Below are positions 53,514-63,017 of a stretch of DNA of 64,000 bases, in pieces. The DNA is taken from the NCBI GenBank assembly GCA_017644325.1, contig JAEPLS010000002.1, positions 1-64,000 on the forward strand, read 5' to 3'. The number at the start of each line of letters is the position of its first letter. The stretch's first letter is position 1. The notes beneath the pieces were generated by a model that worked only from the letters and a program-made list of their open reading frames with translations, was not told where the DNA came from and made no database searches. Position numbers and translations under genes: made by a program. Origin of the DNA: Prochlorococcus marinus CUG1438. GTDB taxonomy: Bacteria; Cyanobacteriota; Cyanobacteriia; PCC-6307; Cyanobiaceae.

Positions 53514-54833
53514 TTAAGCCACCTCATCTCTAAAGTTATCTAAATCATTAAACTTTTTTTTCATGGTTGGATTGTCTCTAGTTAATTTCTTTACCGTTAA
53601 ATCTTGAGATTTGCTATCAGCAGATAGAAGGTGTTTTTTTGATAGTATTAAAGCCTCCTTAGTCTTTTGTAAATGTGATATTGATTTATCAATTTCTTTT
53701 ATTGCATCATTAAATCTATCTTGGGCTAGTGATACATTTTTACCAACTGCATTTTTAAATTGCTCGAGAGTACTTTCAAAATTGGTAATGTCGTAATTCT
53801 CGCGTTTCATTAAATCAATTTGTGATTTATATTTTAAAGTTTCCATGGATGCATTTCTAAGTAGAGAAATAATTTGCAAAAAGAATTGAGGTCTTATGAC
53901 ATACATTTTTGGAAATCTATGAGAAACGTCTACTATGCCTGAATTATATAGTTCGCTATCTGGTTCTAAAAGCGATACTAGTACCGCATACTCACATGAT
54001 TTTTGTCTTCTATCTTTATCTAATTCTTTTAGAAAATCTTCATTTTTTCTTTTATTATTTCCATTTATACTTTCGTTCTTCATCTCAAACATTATAGATA
54101 CTATTTCAATTTCATTATCATCGTATTCTCTAAATATGTAGTCACCTTTACTTCCTGATTTGACATCATTATCTTTTTCAAAATATGAGTTCTTGAATGC
54201 ACTGGCGCGATTAAGGTTGAATTGAGTTTCGCAATGAATTTCTAAGGTCTCACCTACCATCTTTGTGGACAATTTAGATTTCATTTCTCTTAGCTCTTGA
54301 ATAGTTAGATCTCTTTCACTAATTTTACTTTTAAATTTTTCTTCAATTAATTTTTCATTTATAGATTGTTCAAGTTTGATCTTTTCAATTGAATTTGTTA
54401 GTGATACGTTTTCTTTCTCTAAATTACTAACTGCTTCATTGACTTTATTTTTTAGGGATAATTCTGATATTAAAGCCTGGTTTTTAATCTCATCTTTTAG
54501 TTGATTTAATTCATTCTTCAATGAATTAATTTTATTTGTTGCTTGATTTTTCAAATCACTTAAGGCATTTGTTTTCTTTTCTTCAGCAATATTTAATTTA
54601 GATTCAAGTTCTTTTATCTCATTATCTTTAATTCGGTTTTGCTCTATTGATTGTATTTTTAATTCTTTTTTTATTATTTCTAAAGCTTTTTTATTATCTT
54701 CTTCGGCTAATAGAAGTCTTTCTTTTATTTGTTTATTAAATTCTTCATCTTTTATTTGACGAAGTATTTCTTCAAAGCTACTTGGGTCAATTCGGAAAGT
54801 TTTGCCACATGAAGGGCATTTGATATCTTTCAT
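53514..54833 (-). CDS. DUF2130 family protein (coiled coil plus nuclease-like domain)
   Basis: The 439-residue protein starts with a CxxC motif ('IKCPSCGKTFRID'), followed by a long coiled coil (residues ~30-190) and a C-terminal domain with 'KSGSKGDYIFREYDDNEIEIVSIMFEMKNE'. That pattern resembles a PD-(D/E)XK-like core. DUF2130 proteins are scattered among bacteria and thought to act on DNA; this is not established. Confidence 0.85.
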   Translation of the reverse strand: MKDIKCPSCGKTFRIDPSSFEEILRQIKDEEFNKQIKERLLLAEEDNKKALEIIKKELKIQSIEQNRIKDNEIKELESKLNIAEEKKTNALSDLKNQATNKINSLKNELNQLKDEIKNQALISELSLKNKVNEAVSNLEKENVSLTNSIEKIKLEQSINEKLIEEKFKSKISERDLTIQELREMKSKLSTKMVGETLEIHCETQFNLNRASAFKNSYFEKDNDVKSGSKGDYIFREYDDNEIEIVSIMFEMKNESINGNNKRKNEDFLKELDKDRRQKSCEYAVLVSLLEPDSELYNSGIVDVSHRFPKMYVIRPQFFLQIISLLRNASMETLKYKSQIDLMKRENYDITNFESTLEQFKNAVGKNVSLAQDRFNDAIKEIDKSISHLQKTKEALILSKKHLLSADSKSQDLTVKKLTRDNPTMKKKFNDLDNFRDEVA

Positions 54834-54954
54834 TTTTGATTACAAAATTAAAAGGACTTAATATTCAATATTTTATTAAGAATATTATTCTTGACTTAGA
54901 ATAAACAAAGATTGATTGTTATGCATAAAAATAAAATTAATACTTGTTGGATTT

Positions 54955-55323
54955 TTATATCAATCCAGATTCTTTAAGAATATTTATTTTATTTGCTAAT
55001 TCAATATCTGCAGATGATATTGAGCGATCAGGTGCTTTGTGAGAAGAAACGGTATAGCCACTATCATCAACAAATTCATCTTCTGTATCTTTTAAATGCA
55101 TATTCTCATTTTGCGATTCTTTAAAAATATCTGATTTGTATAATTTTGATTTACTAATATTGCTATATCCAAAATTTGCAATACCTCTGGCATCTAATGC
55201 TTCTTCAACTAATATCCCAACAACTTTAGATCTACTTATTGATTCGCTTTTGGAAATTTCATCAATAATCTCAAGGACCCTTTTTCTAGGAAGATATCCT
55301 ATTCTTTTTACTTTATTTTCCAT
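54955..55323 (-). CDS. Probable ribbon-helix-helix-like small protein (122 aa)
   Basis: The N-terminal 45 residues ('RIGYLPRKRVLEIIDEISKSESISRSKVVGILVEEALDARG') have the strand-helix-helix pattern of RHH DNA-binding proteins. The rest is polar and acidic. A DNA-binding role is an inference from this pattern. It lies about 120 bases upstream of the DUF2130 gene. Confidence 0.6.
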   Translation of the reverse strand: MENKVKRIGYLPRKRVLEIIDEISKSESISRSKVVGILVEEALDARGIANFGYSNISKSKLYKSDIFKESQNENMHLKDTEDEFVDDSGYTVSSHKAPDRSISSADIELANKINILKESGLI

Positions 55324-55561
55324 AAAATTCTTTATATGTCATTATTGTAACACTTCTGTCAATTAGGGTAGTTTTTGGGATTTTAAGTAATAAATGAGAA
55401 CTTGAGTTCTAAATAAAAGTATAATTTTTTTAAATAACTTTAATTGAAAGTTATTTCCTAATTAGTGTTTAGGATGGTTTTATGTACCTTATCAAAATTA
55501 CTTTGTAAGATTAGGTCAAAATTTTAAAACCTTTTAATTTTAATTCTGATGTCTAAAATAC

Positions 55562-55765
55562 ATGAAAGATAAACTATACGATAACGCTGATAGCTTCGCA
55601 ATGTCATTTGATGAGGAATGGGAAAAAATTGATTGTCATGATCCCCATTTAAAGATAGAGAAAGTTTTTGATAGTCTATCTGATCATCCCTTTTTACTCT
55701 CTAATCCAGAAAATGCAAGAAAAATGGCGGAATTCAGAATTTTTTCATTAAAAAAATTTCAATAA
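55562..55765 (+). CDS. Small acidic protein, unknown (67 aa)
   Basis: A soluble, charged protein ('DSFAMSFDEEWEKIDCHDPHLKIEKVFDSLSDHPFLLSNPENARKMAEF' in outline) of unknown family. Clean frame with an ATG. The segment 55324-55561 upstream shows no other gene. Confidence 0.6.
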   Translation: MKDKLYDNADSFAMSFDEEWEKIDCHDPHLKIEKVFDSLSDHPFLLSNPENARKMAEFRIFSLKKFQ

Positions 55766-55796
55766 TTTTTTAATTTTAATTTCCAATTTTAATAGT

Positions 55797-55979
55797 TTAC
55801 ATACCAGCTGTATTAAAAAACCCCTTACTGTATAAAAATATTGTAATGCCAATTATGGGACCTATTCCAAATATAAAAAGTACAAATTTTGCGGAATTTT
55901 TAGTTTGACCTATTTCTTGATTATTTTTAATTGATTTTGATTTAATTTTTTTTGTTTTTTTGGTTTTTTTGCTTTTCAT
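55797..55979 (-). CDS. Small membrane protein with Lys-rich N-terminus (60 aa)
   Basis: Twenty mostly Lys/Ser/Thr residues (KSKKTKKTKKIKSKS) precede one helix (FVLFIFGIGPIIGITIFLY) and a short end. The layout resembles cytochrome-associated or PSII-associated single-helix proteins, but no family is assigned. Confidence 0.5.
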   Translation of the reverse strand: MKSKKTKKTKKIKSKSIKNNQEIGQTKNSAKFVLFIFGIGPIIGITIFLYSKGFFNTAGM

Positions 55980-56109
55980 AAAATATATTTTACTACATTA
56001 GTCTTTTATGAAATTTATTTGAAAATTTTTAAACAGAATTTAATTAAAAAAAATTATTATGGGATCATAAAAACTCAATATTGTATAATGCTATTAATCA
56101 AAAGCAAAA

Positions 56110-56316
56110 ATGAGTGCTACAAAGAGAGAGGAAGTAAGTTCTCACCTTAGATATATAAGGTTAGAGCTTAGAGAGATGTATCAAATGCTTATCAAAGACG
56201 ATTTGATGCCAGATCTAAATGAAGCTAAAGAAGTACATGCACAACTTGATGCTTTATTGGAATTATTATCAGATAAAGGATTAAAGAAAATAAAAAGTAA
56301 AAATGGAAGGTTCTAA
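56110..56316 (+). CDS. Small helical protein, unknown (68 aa)
   Basis: A fully helical charged protein (EVSSHLRYIRLELREMYQ, then LNEAKEVHAQLDALLELL). Probably dimeric coiled coil. It converges on the 64-aa gene with a 10-base gap. Confidence 0.6.
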   Translation: MSATKREEVSSHLRYIRLELREMYQMLIKDDLMPDLNEAKEVHAQLDALLELLSDKGLKKIKSKNGRF

Positions 56317-56326
56317 ATTATATTAG

Positions 56327-56521
56327 TTATGAATAATTAGTAGCTGATTCTATTTCTTTACGATTATCATGCATCTGTTCTAGTTTGTTATAAATTTCTT
56401 TAATTTGTATTTGCAATAGATCAGTAGAATTTATATTGCTCAATGATTCCATTGCTGATAGTAGACTCTCCTTAGCTTCAATTAAATGTCTACATTCTTT
56501 ACTTCCGGCTTCGTATGGCAT
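56327..56521 (-). CDS. Small helical protein, unknown (64 aa)
   Basis: A helical, acidic protein with one Cys-rich start ('GSKECRHLIEAKESLLSAME'). No family recognised. Similar in size and style to its convergent neighbour. Confidence 0.55.
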   Translation of the reverse strand: MPYEAGSKECRHLIEAKESLLSAMESLSNINSTDLLQIQIKEIYNKLEQMHDNRKEIESATNYS

Positions 56522-56662
56522 AGTGAACTTAAAAAAATAATTATCACAAATATACAGAATATTGTTCCGTATTGCTTGATACTCTTATCAATTTAAAAGT
56601 TGTTATTGTAATTTTTAACACAAATTGTGTAATTGTTGTTTTTTAAAAATTCTAAAAATCTT

Positions 56663-56845
56663 ATGCAGGAAAATCCTAAAAGTTACGAACATTGCATAAA
56701 TATAACTTTAGATAATGCAAAAAGGAGAATTAATCTATTAGATGGTGCAGATAGAAAAAGTGTCTTAGAGGAATATAAGGAATGGATTAGGGATGGTTTA
56801 AGCAATCATGAAGTTCTATTACTAAGGGAGGATCCTATTATCTAG
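56663..56845 (+). CDS. Small acidic protein, unknown (60 aa)
   Basis: I chose the ATG at 56663 (MQENPKSYEHC) over an in-frame TTG ten codons upstream whose leader looks non-coding. The protein is soluble and charged ('LDNAKRRINLLDGADRKS', 'LEEYKEWIRDGLSNHE'). Function unknown. Confidence 0.55.
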   Translation: MQENPKSYEHCINITLDNAKRRINLLDGADRKSVLEEYKEWIRDGLSNHEVLLLREDPII

Positions 56846-56865
56846 AGATATTAAAGTAATTTTTT

Positions 56866-56967
56866 TTAATTTTTCTCATTCGAAGTAACCTTTAAAAGAA
56901 AGTAAAGGCTTACTATAAAAATAATTATTAGAAGAATGGTTAAAGAAGAAAAATTATACATAATCAT
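56866..56967 (-). CDS. Single-helix miniprotein (33 aa)
   Basis: ATG at 56965-56967, TAA at 56866-56868. One long helix (LTILLIIIFIVSLYFLL) with a short polar tail. Typical of the region; not assigned. Confidence 0.45.
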   Translation of the reverse strand: MIMYNFSSLTILLIIIFIVSLYFLLKVTSNEKN

Positions 56968-57016
56968 AAACGTATATCTTTCTATACTATCAGTCTTTAT
57001 GATATTCCCGTTTTAT

Positions 57017-57145
57017 TCAATTTCCTTTTAAAAGTGAATAAATAAATTTCTTTAGATTTTCTTTCTCTAGATAAATCTTTTTGACCTCATATTTTTTTAA
57101 TTTATAGTAAATTAAATCTACTAAATTTTCTGTTTTTGATGGCAT
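57017..57145 (-). CDS. Small Lys-rich protein (42 aa)
   Basis: ATG at 57143-57145 and TGA at 57017-57019. A charged helical peptide (LVDLIYYKLKKYEVKKIYLE). It starts 9 bases after the lipoprotein gene's stop, so it is probably in that transcript. Confidence 0.45.
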   Translation of the reverse strand: MPSKTENLVDLIYYKLKKYEVKKIYLEKENLKKFIYSLLKGN

Positions 57146-57154
57146 AATAAAAAG

Positions 57155-57502
57155 TTATTTTTCTATTAAATAGGTTTTCTCTTCTCCAATTTTATCTGGT
57201 GTTGTAATTTTACATCCTTTATCTTTTTCTATATCACAATCTTTTGTTGCAGGAACAGATTTCCAGGTACAAATTTTTTCTTCAGAATATTCCTTTAAAA
57301 TAATCCATCCATCATCTAAGTATTTTGAAATGCCATTTTCACCGCAAGAAAATTTTATTTCCATTATTTCCTTTTTTGCATTGTTGTTGTTAATATCTTC
57401 TTCAGAATTCTTTTTCGGGTTCTCATTATTTATTGATGTTTTACAAGAAGTTAAGAAAACTAAAGCAAAAAATAAATAGGATAAATTTTTAATTCTTTTC
57501 AT
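57155..57502 (-). CDS. Small lipoprotein (115 aa)
   Basis: Residues 1-20 form a lipoprotein signal with a lipobox ending at Cys20 ('FLTSC'), so the mature protein should be anchored to a membrane by lipid. The mature part is acidic, then has 'FSCGENGISKYLDDGWIILKE' and a tail with three more Cys. Function unknown. Confidence 0.7.
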   Translation of the reverse strand: MKRIKNLSYLFFALVFLTSCKTSINNENPKKNSEEDINNNNAKKEIMEIKFSCGENGISKYLDDGWIILKEYSEEKICTWKSVPATKDCDIEKDKGCKITTPDKIGEEKTYLIEK

Positions 57503-57543
57503 TTCTATTTACCTCTCTAATGTTTGATGTAAATCAATTATAT

Positions 57544-57720
57544 TCATTTTGACTCTATCAATTTTAATAATTGATCCATTTTATTCATCAATGTTTTAAC
57601 TTCATCAGGTTGTGGTATCAATAATTCTTCAGTCACTGCCAGATGCATTTTTTTTAAATCTTGTCTTAAATATTTTAACTGCAATTTTACGTTTTCTTTC
57701 TTTTGTTCAATATCTTTCAT
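57544..57720 (-). CDS. Small helical protein, unknown (58 aa)
   Basis: ATG at 57718-57720, TGA at 57544-57546. It consists of two charged helices (IEQKKENVKLQLKYLRQDLKK and VKTLMNKMDQLLKLI) around 'LLIPQPDE'. It may be a coiled-coil subunit. Not assigned. Confidence 0.55.
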   Translation of the reverse strand: MKDIEQKKENVKLQLKYLRQDLKKMHLAVTEELLIPQPDEVKTLMNKMDQLLKLIESK

Positions 57721-57799
57721 AGGACTAAAATTTAAATTTATTTAACTTAAAACTTAATTATAATATTTTGGAAGGAATAAGTACGTAAAAATTAAATTT

Positions 57800-58228
57800 T
57801 TAATTTTTAATCTCATAGATTTCATCTCCACCATTACAAAAATTTGTTGATATCATTTTCAATTCCCTTTTATTAATTTGCATTAGGTTCTTCTTTTTAA
57901 TAATGTAATTTTTAGCTATCTTTTCACAATCTAATTTGTTTTTTGCATATCGAATAACTGGATAAAAATATGCGAGTGAAGTAATTAAAAACAAAAAAAT
58001 CAATAATGATTTTTTTTCGTTTTTAATTAATTCTTTAGATTTCTTTTTGGCTTTTAATATTTTTATGAGAAATTTATCAGGCAATCCTATTTGAACGAAT
58101 AATAACTCTACCCACCATGGAAGATCTTTATCTCTTTTTTTCTTTTGGCCTTGGGTCGTATTCATCTTTTTGAATTTATCATTTTGGTTTCTAACCTGTT
58201 TGGGATTACTTGTTTCTTTCTTATTCAT
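57800..58228 (-). CDS. Membrane protein with CNGG tail (142 aa)
   Basis: A very basic N-terminal region (residues 1-75), one helix (SLLIFLFLITSLAYFYPV) and a tail with 'AKNKLDCEKIAKNYI' and 'TNFCNGGDEI'. The 'YPV..AK.K..C.K' block is shared with the protein at 29664-29921, and CNGG with that at 37355-37591. Function unknown. Confidence 0.6.
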   Translation of the reverse strand: MNKKETSNPKQVRNQNDKFKKMNTTQGQKKKRDKDLPWWVELLFVQIGLPDKFLIKILKAKKKSKELIKNEKKSLLIFLFLITSLAYFYPVIRYAKNKLDCEKIAKNYIIKKKNLMQINKRELKMISTNFCNGGDEIYEIKN

Positions 58229-58358
58229 ATAATCAAATATCTTATTTGAATATAAAGGTTTATTTTGATTTGGAAACTATATTTTTATTTTATAAGTTTT
58301 AATTTAATTTATCTATGAATTTGAGTATTGTAAATTGGTATTTATATAAAGTTTGTAG

Positions 58359-58628
58359 ATGGCAAAAAAAAGAAGAAAATTAAATAAGGAATTCGAAAAA
58401 AAAATATATTCATCCAAAAAAAATGTTGAACTGGTTTTGGCTAAAATTTATGACATAGATGATGAGGGCATACAAAAAGAATACATAAGTGCATTCAATG
58501 GAATTGTATTCTTGTTTGATCAGTTGCGTGAAGATTACGAACAATTAGGATTTACTGATAATTCAGAGGAACTTTTGACAAATTATAAAAATGCCTTTAA
58601 AAATTTCGAATCCGAATTTGAAATTTAA
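58359..58628 (+). CDS. Small charged protein, unknown (89 aa)
   Basis: A soluble protein with a basic start (MAKKRRKLNKEFEKK) and an acidic helical body (GIVFLFDQLREDYEQLGF). No family recognised. It converges on the exported protein gene with a 7-base gap. Confidence 0.55.
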   Translation: MAKKRRKLNKEFEKKIYSSKKNVELVLAKIYDIDDEGIQKEYISAFNGIVFLFDQLREDYEQLGFTDNSEELLTNYKNAFKNFESEFEI

Positions 58629-58635
58629 AGTTTTT

Positions 58636-58836
58636 CTAATAAGGTATAACAGGTATCTCAATTAATTTACCTTTTCTTAAATTATACCTTTTCTTTTTAA
58701 AATTTTTTATACAACTTAATTGTCTTTTCTCGCTTTTACAAATTTTTTTTATTTGGTAATCAGTTAAAGAGTAAGATTTGTCTCCATATATGATCAAAGA
58801 AAATAAAAATAAACACAAACTTAAAGCTGATTTCAT
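58636..58836 (-). CDS. Small exported protein (66 aa)
   Basis: A signal peptide (residues 1-23, ending 'KSYS') precedes a basic mature part with two Cys ('IKKICKSEKRQLSCIKNF') suited to one disulfide. Periplasmic or secreted by inference. Unknown function. Confidence 0.6.
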   Translation of the reverse strand: MKSALSLCLFLFSLIIYGDKSYSLTDYQIKKICKSEKRQLSCIKNFKKKRYNLRKGKLIEIPVIPY

Positions 58837-58874
58837 TGATTCAATGGATAGTTGATTAACTTTTAGAAAACTTA

Positions 58875-59153
58875 CTATTTTCTATTATAAATATCTATTA
58901 TCTCTTTTAATTCATCTTTACTTAAGTCTGTTGAAATAAAAACTTCTTGGGCAGTTCTCCCCTTCCTTGCAATAGCTTTATATCCGCTAATAGTTTTTAC
59001 TGATAATCTTAAAGTTAAGCTTGATGATCTTCCTCTTGATCTTGATATGACAGCAGGAGTAATGGTTTTAATATTTATATTAAGGGCTAACTTTTCAAGA
59101 AGCGGTATTAGTCCCTCAATATTCGTACTATGGTTTAAGACTAATCTACCCAA
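58875..59153 (-). CDS. DUF2103 family predicted metal-binding protein (92 aa)
   Basis: It matches the cyanobacterial form of DUF2103: 'GRLVLNHSTNIEGLIPLLEKLA' at the start, 'TITPAVISRSRGRS' in the middle and 'GYKAIARKGRTAQEVFI' near the end. The family is predicted to bind metal; function unknown. Confidence 0.75.
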   Translation of the reverse strand: MGRLVLNHSTNIEGLIPLLEKLALNINIKTITPAVISRSRGRSSSLTLRLSVKTISGYKAIARKGRTAQEVFISTDLSKDELKEIIDIYNRK

Positions 59154-59266
59154 TTCTTTTTTTTGATATTATATTTAGAAATTTTTGTTTCTGAGGTTAA
59201 TTTTAGATAATAAATGATAAAAAATTTTGAAGTTCTGTTATATTTATAAAAATGATTCATAGTTTA

Positions 59267-59368
59267 ATGATCTTTCAGATAGGGTGGGCAGCATTAGCTG
59301 CTATTTTTACTTTTTCAATAGCAATGGTTGTTTGGGGTAGAAATGGAGACGGTTCTATTGATATATGA
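59267..59368 (+). CDS. petN: Cytochrome b6f complex subunit PetN
   Basis: The 33-residue single-helix subunit is needed for assembly of the cytochrome b6f complex in the thylakoid. Its signature '[14 protein letters not shown]' is unmistakable. I chose the ATG at 59267 (MIFQIGW) to give the usual length; an in-frame ATG five codons upstream (59252) is less likely. Its stop overlaps the next ATG (ATGA at 59365-59368). Confidence 0.95.
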
Positions 59369-59505
59369 GTTCCTCTTTGAATTTTGAATTCTACTTAAGT
59401 AAATTTCTTATCTTTTCATCATTCTTTTTACTCATATTAATAACATTAGCTGTAATTTATATTTCCTATGTCTCTTGGAAAGATAAAAAAAGATTAAAAA
59501 AGTAA
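59365..59505 (+). CDS. Single-helix membrane protein coupled to petN (46 aa)
   Basis: Overlaps the petN stop by 4 bases, so it is translated from the petN mRNA. One long helix ([18 protein letters not shown]) followed by a basic tail (KDKKRLKK). Position and form make a link with b6f or another thylakoid complex plausible. It ends 3 bases before the convergent thf1. Confidence 0.65.
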
Positions 59506-59508
59506 TTA

Positions 59509-60165
59509 CTATATTTTTTGTGCTTTTTTATCCGCCTTTGTCTTTAGTTCTTTAATCAATTCTTTTGCTTGTATAATTTTTGTTATGCTACTTTTGTAAA
59601 TTCCAATATCCTTTTCTGCTTTATTAGTAGATATTTTCAATTTTTCAAAGATATTAGTAATTAACTTATTAATTTCATTTTCTTTTTTTTCTTTAAAATC
59701 TTGGGCGCTTGATATCAGTATATAAATCCCTAAGTTCAGTAACCTAGAAGCATAGAGCTTAGAAGGGCTTTTTTCTTCTAGCAACTTTAAAATATCTTTT
59801 GATGTTTTGTTCTTAAATTCTTCTTGAGATTTCTGGGAAATTTTATTGATTTCTTTTGCTTCAAAATTTGTTGAACTGCATAACGAGTCAAATAGAAGAT
59901 CTAAATGTTGTTCAGGTTTGTATCCTTTCATTAATTCTTTGAATGTTTCGGTTAGACCAATGCAAAACAAATAATCTTGTGTAAATTCATTTTGATGATT
60001 TAGAAGATTAAGTTCGACAAGCATTTCATCAACTATTCTTTTGTATAAACCTGGAATAACGTAAGGAAATTGTTCATGAAATAACTTTTTGCTATCCGAA
60101 ACAGTCAATTTTTCTTTCAATTTTTTATATGTAAACCTTAATAAGGTTAGCGTATGTTGAATCAA
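59509..60165 (-). CDS. thf1: Photosystem II biogenesis protein Thf1/Psb29
   Basis: A 218-residue protein with the family start '[52 protein letters not shown]' (outline) and '[16 protein letters not shown]'. Thf1 supports PSII repair and FtsH function and binds PSII and FtsH complexes. ftsH lies nearby at 60785. The C-terminal coil is Lys-rich. Confidence 0.9.
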   Translation of the reverse strand: MIQHTLTLLRFTYKKLKEKLTVSDSKKLFHEQFPYVIPGLYKRIVDEMLVELNLLNHQNEFTQDYLFCIGLTETFKELMKGYKPEQHLDLLFDSLCSSTNFEAKEINKISQKSQEEFKNKTSKDILKLLEEKSPSKLYASRLLNLGIYILISSAQDFKEKKENEINKLITNIFEKLKISTNKAEKDIGIYKSSITKIIQAKELIKELKTKADKKAQKI

Positions 60166-60200
60166 TATCGTTAATATCTAGTAAACAAATAAATATTATT

Positions 60201-60788
60201 ATGATCCCTTTAGTTTTAGAAGAATCTGGTGGTAGTGAAAGAGTCTTTGATATTTACTCAAGGTTATTAAGAGAGAGAATAATCTTTTTGGGAGAACCAG
60301 TTACTAGTGATACTGCTAATAGAATAGTTGCCCAATTACTATTTCTTGAAGCGGAAGACCCAGATAAAGATATCTATATGTACATAAATTCACCAGGTGG
60401 ATCTGTTTACGATGGTTTAGGTATCTTTGATACTATGCAACATGTTAAGCCTGATATTCATACAGTTTGCGTAGGCTTAGCAGCAAGCATGGGTGCTTTT
60501 TTGTTGGCAGCAGGTAAAAAAGGGAAAAGAAGCAGTCTCAGGCATTCAAGAATAATGATTCATCAACCGCTAGGAGGCGCTAGAGGACAAGCAAGTGATA
60601 TAAGAATTCAAGCAGATGAAATTTTGTTTTTAAAAGAACGGCTTAATACAGAATTATCAGAGAGAACTGGTAAGGATTTCGAAACTATTAAAGAAGATAC
60701 TGATAGAGACTTTTATATGTCCCCAAAAGAAGCAGTTGAGTACGGTCTAATTGATATGGTGTTAGATAAAAAGCCTAAAAATGTCTAA
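60201..60788 (+). CDS. clpP: ATP-dependent Clp protease proteolytic subunit
   Basis: A 195-residue ClpP with the Ser in '[11 protein letters not shown]' near residue 97, His in '[14 protein letters not shown]' near 122 and Asp in 'DTDRDFYMS'. Cyanobacteria carry several ClpP/R proteins; having the complete triad makes this an active ClpP. It overlaps the convergent ftsH by 4 bases. Confidence 0.95.
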   Translation: MIPLVLEESGGSERVFDIYSRLLRERIIFLGEPVTSDTANRIVAQLLFLEAEDPDKDIYMYINSPGGSVYDGLGIFDTMQHVKPDIHTVCVGLAASMGAFLLAAGKKGKRSSLRHSRIMIHQPLGGARGQASDIRIQADEILFLKERLNTELSERTGKDFETIKEDTDRDFYMSPKEAVEYGLIDMVLDKKPKNV

Positions 60789-62698
60789 CTTAATAATTGT
60801 GGAGTTCTTTCTTTTTCTGGAATGGAAGTAAATTCTGAAAGAATACTTAGAAATTCCTCACCATCTAACGTTTCTTTTTCTATTAGTACATCTACTATCT
60901 TATCCATAGCTTCTCTGTTTTTGCTGACGATAGAATAAGTTTCTTTGTAGCATTCTTTAACCATAACTCTTACACTTTCATCAATTTGTTTAGAAATAGA
61001 ATCAGAAACTTCGCTTCTAGTCATCAAATCTCTACCTACAAAGACTTCTTGATTCCCACTTTCTAAAGCTATAGGACCCAAATTACTCATCCCAAATCTT
61101 GTTACCATTTGGCGAGCCATAGAGGCAACTTGTTGAAAATCGCCACCTGCACCTGTTGTGATTTCTCCTTCTCCAAAAACAACATCCTCAGCTGCTCTTC
61201 CTCCTAATGCACCCATTATTCTTGCTTTTAATTGAGCTCTGCTGACCAGGGTTTGTTCATCATCTGGAGTAAACCAAGTCAAACCTTTAGCTTGGCCTCT
61301 TGGAATAACTGTTACTTTTTGAACAGGATCATGAGCTTTTACAAGTGAACCAATAAGGGCATGACCAACTTCATGGTAGGCAATTAATCTTTTACTTCTA
61401 CCATCAGTTAGAGGAGAACCTTCCATACCAGCAACAATTCTATCTACGGAATCATCAATTTCCGAAATGCTTATTGAATCTTTTCTTCTCCTAGCAGTTA
61501 GAATGGCCGCCTCATTTAGTAAATTTGCTAGATCTGCTCCAGTGAATCCTGGAGTTCTTCTTGCAATACTTTCAAGTGTTAAATCTTCGTCAAGTTTCTT
61601 ATTTCTAGAGTGTACTTCTAGTATGGATAGTCTTCCTTTAATGTCTGGTGCATCAACTGTTACTTGTCTGTCAAACCTACCAGGTCTCATTAGAGCTGAA
61701 TCTAAAACGTCAGGTCTGTTTGTGGCCGCAATTATAATAATGCCACTATTTCCCTCAAATCCATCCATTTCAGTAAGTAATTGATTAAGAGTTTGTTCTC
61801 TTTCATCATTACCCCCTCCTATACCAGCGCCTCTTTGCCTTCCGACAGCGTCAATCTCATCAATAAAAATTAAACAAGGGCTATTTTCTTTAGCTCTTTT
61901 AAAAAGGTCTCTTACTCTACTTGCTCCCACTCCAACAAACATTTCAACAAATTCAGAACCTGATAAAGAAAAAAATGGCACCCCTGCTTCTCCTGCGATT
62001 GCTTTTGCTAAAAGGGTTTTTCCTGTTCCAGGAGGCCCTACCAATAAAACACCTTTTGGAATTCTTGCTCCTACAGAAGTAAATTTTTCTGGTTTTTTCA
62101 GGAAGGTGACAACTTCTTGTAAATCTTGTTTAGCTTCATTAACACCTGCTACATCGTCAAAAACAACACCAGTTTCAGCTTCCATAGCAAATCTAGCTTT
62201 GGTTTTACCAAATTGCATGGCTTGCCCAGGACCACCTGGCATGCCATTGGATCGTCTAGCTAATAAAATCAAACCTCCAATTAAAATTGCTGGAAAAAGT
62301 AGGTTCCCCAAAATTCCTAATGCAGGAGGAGCTGTTTTAACTGGATGTATGTCAAAACTAATTCCCTCGTTTTTTAAATTGTTTATAAGTTCAGGTGTTA
62401 AGCCAGGAAGATCGACTCTCAATCTTTGTACTTTGTTGTCTAAATCAGAATCTATTGTCTCTATAACAGCATTTCTGCCACCATCAAAAATATCTACCGA
62501 TGTAACTCTTCCTGAATTTATGTAATCTAAAAATCTTCCATAGCTAACTCTTGCTACAGCAGAATTTTTTGGTGCTACTGTAGTTCCATTTGATTTAAGT
62601 GAATCAACATTGCTAGAAGATAAAAATTGATAGGAAAGCGCAATTACTAAAAGTATAGGTAAAGCCCATAAAATTAATGTTTTAAATTTTTGATTCAT
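60785..62698 (-). CDS. ftsH: ATP-dependent zinc metalloprotease FtsH
   Basis: A 637-residue membrane protease with two N-terminal helices (around residues 10-27 and 130-147), the AAA module (Walker A '[19 protein letters not shown]' near 218, Walker B '[11 protein letters not shown]', SRH 'ATNRPDVLD...RPGRFDRQ') and the zinc site 'HEVGHAL' near 442. In cyanobacteria FtsH2/FtsH3 remove damaged D1 protein in PSII repair; neighbouring thf1 and clpP fit that role. Confidence 0.95.
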   Translation of the reverse strand: MNQKFKTLILWALPILLVIALSYQFLSSSNVDSLKSNGTTVAPKNSAVARVSYGRFLDYINSGRVTSVDIFDGGRNAVIETIDSDLDNKVQRLRVDLPGLTPELINNLKNEGISFDIHPVKTAPPALGILGNLLFPAILIGGLILLARRSNGMPGGPGQAMQFGKTKARFAMEAETGVVFDDVAGVNEAKQDLQEVVTFLKKPEKFTSVGARIPKGVLLVGPPGTGKTLLAKAIAGEAGVPFFSLSGSEFVEMFVGVGASRVRDLFKRAKENSPCLIFIDEIDAVGRQRGAGIGGGNDEREQTLNQLLTEMDGFEGNSGIIIIAATNRPDVLDSALMRPGRFDRQVTVDAPDIKGRLSILEVHSRNKKLDEDLTLESIARRTPGFTGADLANLLNEAAILTARRRKDSISISEIDDSVDRIVAGMEGSPLTDGRSKRLIAYHEVGHALIGSLVKAHDPVQKVTVIPRGQAKGLTWFTPDDEQTLVSRAQLKARIMGALGGRAAEDVVFGEGEITTGAGGDFQQVASMARQMVTRFGMSNLGPIALESGNQEVFVGRDLMTRSEVSDSISKQIDESVRVMVKECYKETYSIVSKNREAMDKIVDVLIEKETLDGEEFLSILSEFTSIPEKERTPQLLS

Positions 62699-62806
62699 TA
62701 ATTTGGAGAAAGTTAATTAGTTGATTGTAGACTGATTCAGTACATTTCGTTGATATCCTCTCCAATTTTATGCTTATATTACTCATGAATGTATTCAATA
62801 TTATTA

Positions 62807-63016
62807 ATGAAATTTGAGATAAGAGATAAAGTAAAATTGATCGCACCCGTTTCATACTTAAAGACTTCAGATAATATGCCGATGTTAAGACCTCCTGATC
62901 TAGTTGCAATTGATGAAGTTGGAGAAATCCTTTCAATAAAATCTCCAGATACCGTTGAAGTAAAGTTCCGAAGAGGTTCTTTTTTAATAGATACTGATAA
63001 AATTGAGAAAATCTAA
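62807..63016 (+). CDS. sipA: SipA-like regulator (DUF3148)
   Basis: The 69-residue protein 'MKFEIRDKVKLIAPVSYLKTSDNMPMLRPPDLVAIDEVGEIL' (outline) with 'VEVKFRRGSFLID' matches SipA, an SH3-like partner of the sensor kinase NblS (Hik33) in high-light and nutrient-stress signalling. I chose the ATG at 62807; an in-frame ATG six codons earlier (62789) is possible. It diverges from ftsH with a gap of about 110 bases. Confidence 0.85.
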   Translation: MKFEIRDKVKLIAPVSYLKTSDNMPMLRPPDLVAIDEVGEILSIKSPDTVEVKFRRGSFLIDTDKIEKI

Positions 63017-63017
63017 T

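Noticed and set aside
62682-62936. 84-codon minus-strand frame upstream of ftsH
   Set aside because: Overlaps sipA on the other strand and the ftsH start; no motif.
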